From Goniomonas avonlea (lineage: Eukaryota > Cryptophyceae > Goniomonadida > Goniomonadaceae): a DNA stretch of 11,864 bases. Below are positions 6,865-11,864 of this stretch, piece after piece. The stretch is from positions 1 through 11,864 of the forward strand of contig QUTJ01031456.1 of NCBI GenBank assembly GCA_003573635.1. The letters are read 5' to 3'. Each line of letters opens with the position of its first letter. The first letter of the stretch is position 1. Below the pieces are notes generated by a model, which ran no database searches, was not told the origin of the DNA, and saw nothing but the letters and a program-made list of their open reading frames with translations. The translations under genes and the position numbers were made by a program.

Positions 6865-9800
6865 CTACGCCCCATACGTGCCCATACGTACCCTAATCTG
6901 GCGTGTCGTCGTGGGTGTAGAGGCCATGGAACACCTGAGGAGCAGGTCAACAATCTCACATCCACGAAAAGGCGGTGAGAGTGTGCACTGTGGAAAGCAA
7001 CTCCGACTGCTGTTGTTCTTCTTTGTTTGGGGTTCCCAGTGGTTGGCCGGTGGACCGCGGACACACATCCCAGACCCTGCCCCTAGTGTTGTGCATCTGC
7101 TGTGTACGGGACGCACCATGCCTGTCGTGAGGCTGAGGGCCAGAATTTTCTTCATGGCATCTCGCTTTCTCTCGTGCTTCTCCGTGCCGTCTTCTCCCAT
7201 TAACTGTCTTGTCAAGGCCAACACCAGCACGTACAGGAGCAGCGCGCACACGAGCGTGGGGTGCACGCACGAGGTAGCCGAGGAGGTAATTCAAAATGGG
7301 TGTGAATGTACATTAAGTGGGAGTTGCGTGTGTAAGGAGGGAGTGGGTGGGTGTAAGGAGGTGGGCGCGTGTGCGTGGCGTAAGGTGGGGGGAGGGAGTC
7401 AGCGGGTGCACTGGGCCAGTGCGTAGTAGTGCGCCAAGGGTCGCGAGAGCAAACTGCGAAAACAAAAGCCACGAAGAGGATACATTGAGCAAGGCACCTG
7501 CGGCTCAGTGTTGATGCAGGAAATGATGGGGGGGAGGGGGGGGGGGCTTGTTCAGGCAACGGACAGGCGGGCAGACACAGGCAGGCTCTCTCACCTGAGG
7601 CGGCAGCTTGCGCCATGATGTCCGAACCAAACAGGAGGTCTGTCAGCAGTGGGACACCGTCGTTGGCCAGAATGACTTCCTGACTCGCGGTTTCCTACGA
7701 AAAGTGAGTACACGGCACCCAGACACAGGCCGCTTGCGGCTCACCGGTTTGGGGATATCACTCGCCAGAGATGCAATGCCACTTCCCCACACCATAAACA
7801 AGAATTCTCCCTCTCTCTCTCTCTCAGTGTGTGTGTGTGTCTGTCTCTGTCTCTCTCCCCATCACCAACATGTCACTCTCTCTTGAGCACAAAGGGTCAG
7901 CCTCTTTCATCACCTCCCACACATATCGGAGACCCGAAACTTCAATGTACCGGACAGACCTACACACACACAGAGAGAGAGAGAGACAGACAGGGAGAGA
8001 GAGAGACAGAGAGCGACAGAGAGAGAGAGAGAGACAGAGCGAGACAGAGAGAGACAGAAAGAGGCAGAGAGAGTATTCAAACACTAACTGTGGAACTGCG
8101 TCTAGTCGCGACCAGAAACACATATGGCTCCATGTTCGAAGTCCACCCTCTCAAAGCGCGTCTCCATATTAAATTCAAATTCAAAGCGCACCCGAGAGAT
8201 ATTCTGTAGGGCCCCTGCAGCCGAGCCGCAAATGGCCAATTGAGGCGCCCTGTCGGAAAGGAGTTTGAAACCAACGCAACAAGAGAACGTCCAAGAACAC
8301 TGAGCAAGAGGGCGAATCTTGACTCAACTTTTAGTTGGTACACAAAACAAACACGAAAAAAAAGGGGAGAGAAGAACATCACAAAAGAGCAGGAGCAGGC
8401 GGCAACAGTGACAAACCGAAGAAGGCCGATCAATGGAATAATTCCGCCTTCCCTCCGAATTGCGCCAATGCTGGGGCCATCGGAGGACATGTTGTGCACG
8501 ACACCAACTGCCCTGGTCCGGACCTGCAGAGGGGCTTAAAACTTCAAGTCGTACGAAGAAGCAAAACTCCCAGTGACACCAAAGATACTCGACTTTTCAG
8601 TCATCACTGAGAACCTTGCTAGCTGTCTGGTGGTGACTAAGCTGTTCCGGAGTTTTCAATTTTCTGCTGTCAGAGATAAGCCTGCAACCTCCAGCTCGAC
8701 TCAAAGAAACCCACACACCACCTCCAAGGGTTGTGATATGTCTGTCATCGTCTTCAAGGTTTGAGACAAGTGTGTCATCTCCGGGTTGATCGAAAGACTC
8801 CTCAGGCGCAACTTGGGGCGAAAATTTTGGAGACTTTAGGTCGGTCAGTGATTCTGTGCAGTAGTGTTCGCCAGATATGTTGATTCGGGCAGGCGGCGGA
8901 TTGAGCGTGAAGAAGGTGACGCTGACACGCCTTGCACGAACATAAATTTGTGCAGGCACCTTGATGATTTGGAGACATCGGCAAGAGTAACAAAATATCA
9001 CGCATCTTTGCACACATCAACCTTCGGGGGCACAAAACTTTGCATGCTGATCTCACCTTGACATTCAAGCTCTGCAGAAGTGGAACGATGGCAGGAATCA
9101 CGCCAATATCTCGCAGGTACTCACGCCCCAATTCCTGAAAACACTGTTTGTAGTGTCAGTGCGACAGGTGAAAGGACCGTTACATACTGACACGGCGTTG
9201 TTGACATATGCCAAGCACTACTCTTGACAACTGTGACGCCTTGATGATCGGCAAACCTCTCACCTCTTTTCGTCTCTCCGTCTCTCTCCTAAGGGCGCAT
9301 GGCAGTCACAGATCTGCCTAGGCGAAGAGATGGAGAGAGGGGAGGGGTGAGACAGACAAGGGACACAGATGCGCAGAAAATAGAGATACAAGAAGGAGAG
9401 AACAGAGCTAAGAACAGCACGCACAATGCTCTGAAGTGCCCCAGAAGAGTTAGCTTGCACCTCTTCCTGCGGATGCGGGACGTCACTCATAAAACAAGGG
9501 GATCGGTGCACCGGTAAACTTACGTCTGTGGCACTGAGATAGCTGACAAGGGCTGGCACTCCACCAGATTCCAGGACCAGGGTCACGTTCTTCTTTTCGT
9601 AACATATATTCAACACAACTGCGACACAATATTATTCCTGCCCACATGATCAGAAGCTTTTCTCACCGCTGGCAGCCTCGCTGGCAATTTGGACATTCTT
9701 TGGCTCTCGAAGAAAAAGGGCAAGGGCCTCGACGAAAGCCGGGGTGATCAAGCCTCGGTTGGATACCTGTCCACTGATTACAACAAGAAAAAACAAACTC

Positions 9801-10165
9801 TGGTTGACCTTGCGAGAAAGAATTTTCCATGTCCGGAGGAGGGCCAACGTCATTCGTTCGTCCTCTGTCACGCTTGTTGGTTCCAACAAACAAAGGGCGA
9901 ACTTCAATTACCAATCACACGAGGATCTCTGAGCAGGTTGACCAGTTCTTCAACATTATCAGTCTCTTCTCGATCAAAATTTGGGCTTGTTGCTGGGTCT
10001 GAGTTCACTTCGATGAAATCTTCAAGGGCTTTCAACACCGGGTCCGCGTCCGAGACTGCAAAGGGTCAGGAAAAAACCAGATTCAAAGAAATACGCACGA
10101 CAATCCTCAGAGGATGCAACAACAGCCAAAAACTCAGAGAGGGTCGCACAGCGAGGTTGACTCAT
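6865..10165 (-). CDS. Armadillo-repeat protein, 13 exons
   Basis: An all-helical ARM-repeat scaffold; partners unknown. Exons: 10165-10102, 10055-9919, 9766-9667, 9618-9524, 9466-9425, 9217-9188, 9134-9057, 8523-8417, 8249-8192, 7694-7595, 7497-7412, 7203-7117, 6987-6865. Every junction keeps phase, giving 368 aa. The first 67 residues are acidic, non-repeat sequence (MSQPRCATLSEFLAVVASSE). ARM repeats follow: residues 68-132 with VVLNICYEKKNVTLVLESGG, 133-182 with SSGALQSI and DIGVIPAIVPLLQSL, 183-218 with RAVGVVHNMSSD, 219-255 with AAGALQNISR and ILANDGVPLLTDLL, and a last one with AAASGALLNVS. Introns range from 46 to 533 nt. The last two exons (LMGEDGTEKHERKRD onward) are less certain: if exon 11 is not spliced at 7412, translation stops at 7313 and the protein is 331 aa. 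The ATG has an in-frame stop (TAA) six bases upstream. No named orthologue recognised. Confidence 0.78.
7528..7546 (+). repeat. Poly-G tract in an intron of the armadillo gene
   Basis: A run of G interrupted by one A, lying in the 97-nt intron between exons 10 and 11 of the minus-strand gene. On the sense strand it reads as poly-C, like the tract in the carbamoyltransferase intron. Confidence 0.9.
7808..8070. repeat. Microsatellite pair in inverted orientation inside armadillo intron 9
   Basis: On the plus strand, 7808-7858 is (CT)n then (GT)n with CTGT mixtures, and 7963-8070 is (AC)n then (AG)n with ACAG mixtures. The second block is close to the reverse complement of the first, with about 100 nt of non-repeat sequence between. 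Both lie in the 497-nt intron 7695-8191. Confidence 0.85.
8524..9056 (-). other. Long intron 7 of the armadillo gene holding an open frame
   Basis: This 533-nt stretch separates LNVK (exon 7) from VRTRAV (exon 8), which join in phase 0 to make a continuous ARM repeat, so it is read as intron. It begins GTGAGA and ends in CCCCTCTGCAG. A minus-strand frame of 138 codons (9013-8597) is open within it, with an acidic, Ser-rich composition that could pass for a disordered region. Confidence 0.6.
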
Positions 10166-10166
10166 G
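10163..10166. promoter_or_regulatory. CATG holding start codons of both divergent armadillo genes
   Basis: The minus-strand gene's ATG occupies 10165-10163 and the plus-strand gene's ATG 10164-10166. Each is preceded closely by an in-frame stop (TAA on the minus strand, TGA at 10158-10160 on the plus). If both are real, the two 5' UTRs and promoters overlap the other gene's first exon. Confidence 0.45.
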
Positions 10167-11786
10167 TCTTACGCACTGCACAGAACCCATGAAACCACCA
10201 TCGAATTTGTTGCCGCTCAGGTTCAGCGATCCAGTGATTATTGTCCTACATACTTTTATCCCAAATCAACAGCAAAACGCGTCCAACAAGTTACTTGACC
10301 GGTAAGTTCACTCCATACTACTAGTAGCTAGCTAGTAAGTCTCGCTAGCGACAAGAGAGTTTTTCACTTGGGCAGAGATGTCCGCCGGGCCGCAGTGCAC
10401 AGCTCGCCGCCTCGTTGGCACCCGTGACCATAGCGGTGAGACGCAGTACAAGATTGCTTGGGAACTTGTTGGTCTCAACTTTCAGACTGGGAAGGATGCC
10501 GAAAAAGATTCCATATCGACAGACATGAAAGAGTCGAAGGAGAAGAAAGAGAACAAACACAAAAAAGATGGAAAGAAGAAACCCAAGGATGACACAACCG
10601 GTGTCTTAGTCCTCGAGACATGGCATCCACTCAAAGAGGTTCAAATTTGCTGTCCGCACTTGCTAAAGGGCTCTGCCATCCTGAGTGGACGATCAACGAG
10701 CGATCAAGACGGCATTCACGGCGCTGACGATAGCATTCACGTGCGCAATTCTCATGGGCACGTTCACACTTTGCAAACATTTGACTGCAGGCAATGCTTC
10801 GCGATCAAATTGGGGCATTGGTGCGTGCGGTGGCCGAAAAGAAAGATACTGATCCTGCGGGAGCTGCCATGTTGCTCAAGGTAATCCTCGCCAGAATGTG
10901 ATACTCTCACGAACAACAAACAACCGTAGGTGCTCAGTAGCTATGCTGACGGCGGACAGCTTTCGGGCTGTCTCCGCGATTGTGGTGGAACCGAGGTCCT
11001 TGTCGGGACCTTGAGCGCTACGCACGAAGGCCTTCGCTCTGCTGGTGCATTGCGGTGTTCCGAGCTAGACTGGGATTTTGATGTTATTTTAACAGGCACA
11101 TCACTGCTTCGTTTACTTGCATCTGGTGATGGGGAGTCGCGGAGGGCGTTGCTTGGTATGCTCGCAACCAGAAGTGGGAGTACCAGCGACGAAGTCGATT
11201 TTCTGTTGGATGTGTTCAAGGAGGTATGGTGCTATTTGCTTGTTTCCCGGTATCCGATTCTGCCACACAAAAGGTACACAAGAACAGCACGGTCAAGCTG
11301 GACATCCGAGAGACCTTGGAAGTGCCCCAGGCCCAGTTGGCCGACCTTGTCCGAGGGCACATCCTGGTCGCTGCCGATCTCGACATATCCACACACGGTG
11401 AGTTATTTCCGTGACAGGTTCTGTCTCTCCGCAGCATTACCCCCGGCCTCGAGATAGCCGTTTGGTGTGCACGGTGTCGACGCTCGTTGGTGTGCCCGCA
11501 GAGCTCATCCCAGTTCTGAGCTTTCTCAGAGTGCGCGCACAGCAATCAACACGCTGTCGCAGTGCAAACGTGCGCGGCCGGCGAAGGCTGCCCGCAGTTG
11601 ACCGCGGCGTCTCGGCATTTGACAGACCTCATCGAGGCGTTCTTCCCAGGGTTCGAAGCCTGCTCCCCGCACTCGTTACTTGGCTCGGATACAGAATCCA
11701 TCTTCCACGCCGCTTTTGAACGATTACAGGAGACACGGATTTCCAAGGGTGGGAGAGTTAATGAGGCTGGGCGCGTGATGCACAAG
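10164..11786 (+). CDS. Second armadillo-like protein gene with lysine-rich insert, 3' incomplete
   Basis: Exons: 10164-10220, 10273-10301, 10396-10435, 10486-10740, 10791-10880, 10930-11044, 11096-11223, 11274-11397, 11530-11786, giving 365 codons with phase kept throughout; the gene continues beyond the window. The first 42 residues are short helical sequence (MSYALHRTHETTIEFVAAQ, then ASNKLLDRAQLAASLAP). Exon 4 begins with a highly charged insert (KESKEKKENKHKKDGKKK). Residues about 128-240 carry two ARM-like repeats (AAMLLKVLSSYADG, DCGGTEVLVGTL, TSLLRLLASGDGESRRALLG). The rest (VKLDIRETLEVPQAQLADLV, then LTAASRHLTDLIEAFFPG and SIFHAAFERLQETR) looks helical, but I do not recognise it. Introns are mostly 49-52 nt. 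Weak points are the start, the inside of exon 4 (10486-10740, where another frame also looks coding) and the 132-nt intron 11398-11529. The role is probably a protein-binding scaffold. Confidence 0.58.
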
Positions 11787-11807
11787 GTGCGTGCTGCGTG
11801 CGTGCGT

Positions 11808-11864
<57 letters not shown>
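11787..11864 (+). repeat. Start of an intron dominated by a (TG)n microsatellite
   Basis: The last exon ends ATGCACAAG, followed by a GTGCGT donor, then GTGCGTGC-type units that grade into an uninterrupted TG run reaching the window edge (from about 11810). The rest of the gene lies downstream. Confidence 0.8.

Noticed and set aside
7829-8209. Several plus- and minus-strand frames of 99-126 codons rich in Arg-Glu or Leu-Ser
   Set aside because: They translate dinucleotide microsatellite sequence within an intron.
11411-11719. Plus-strand 102-codon Arg-rich frame, and a short frame reading ITPGLEIAVW after 11435
   Set aside because: Neither joins the preceding exon (phase 1 at 11397) and the following coding sequence without stops. 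A 132-nt intron 11398-11529 ending in GCTTTCTCAG resolves the phase.

Overview
This is eukaryotic nuclear DNA. The genes are split by many short spliceosomal introns, most of them 44-57 nt. Coding sequence is GC-balanced, AATAAA signals follow some genes, and dinucleotide microsatellites sit mainly inside introns. Very small introns, gene-dense packing and lack of transposons suggest a microbial eukaryote (protist or alga); I cannot name the lineage from sequence alone. No prokaryotic operon, virus, IS element, CRISPR array or rRNA/tRNA gene was found.

Layout, strictly alternating in strand: (1) 101-1614 (+), a seven-exon ornithine carbamoyltransferase-family enzyme, 314 aa. (2) 5087-3068 (-), an F-box plus seven-repeat RCC1 beta-propeller protein, 588 aa in the conservative model. 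A spliced continuation to 2378 (706 aa) is phase-consistent throughout and is supported by the position of a minus-strand AATAAA at 2157-2162. (3) 5551-5939 (+), a 99-aa lysine-rich protein resembling the UPF0390/DUF2462 (Leydig cell tumour 10 kDa homolog) family, with a perfect 15-bp inverted repeat and an AATAAA in its 3' flank. (4) 10165-6865 (-), a 13-exon armadillo-repeat protein. (5) 10164 to beyond 11786 (+), a second armadillo-like gene with a lysine-rich insert, running off the window in an intron made of (TG)n.

The exon models were built by hand. Junctions were accepted where donor (GT), acceptor (AG), reading phase and protein-family continuity all agreed. The OTC model sums to 945 nt, UPF0390 to 300 nt, the core RCC1 model to 1767 nt, and the two armadillo models to 1107 and 1095 nt, all multiples of three. 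The 3' ends of genes 2 and 4 and the large fourth exon of gene 5 are the weakest parts.

The genes do not form an obvious pathway: arginine/urea-type metabolism, ubiquitin-ligase substrate recognition, a small nucleolar-type basic protein and two helical-repeat scaffolds. The most notable points are the altered substrate-loop residues of the carbamoyltransferase, the overlapping start codons of the two head-to-head armadillo genes inside one CATG, the donor-overlapping stop codons in the RCC1 gene, the GTGCG-type donors, and the hairpin at 6045-6079. I saw no convincing novel defence or mobile system.
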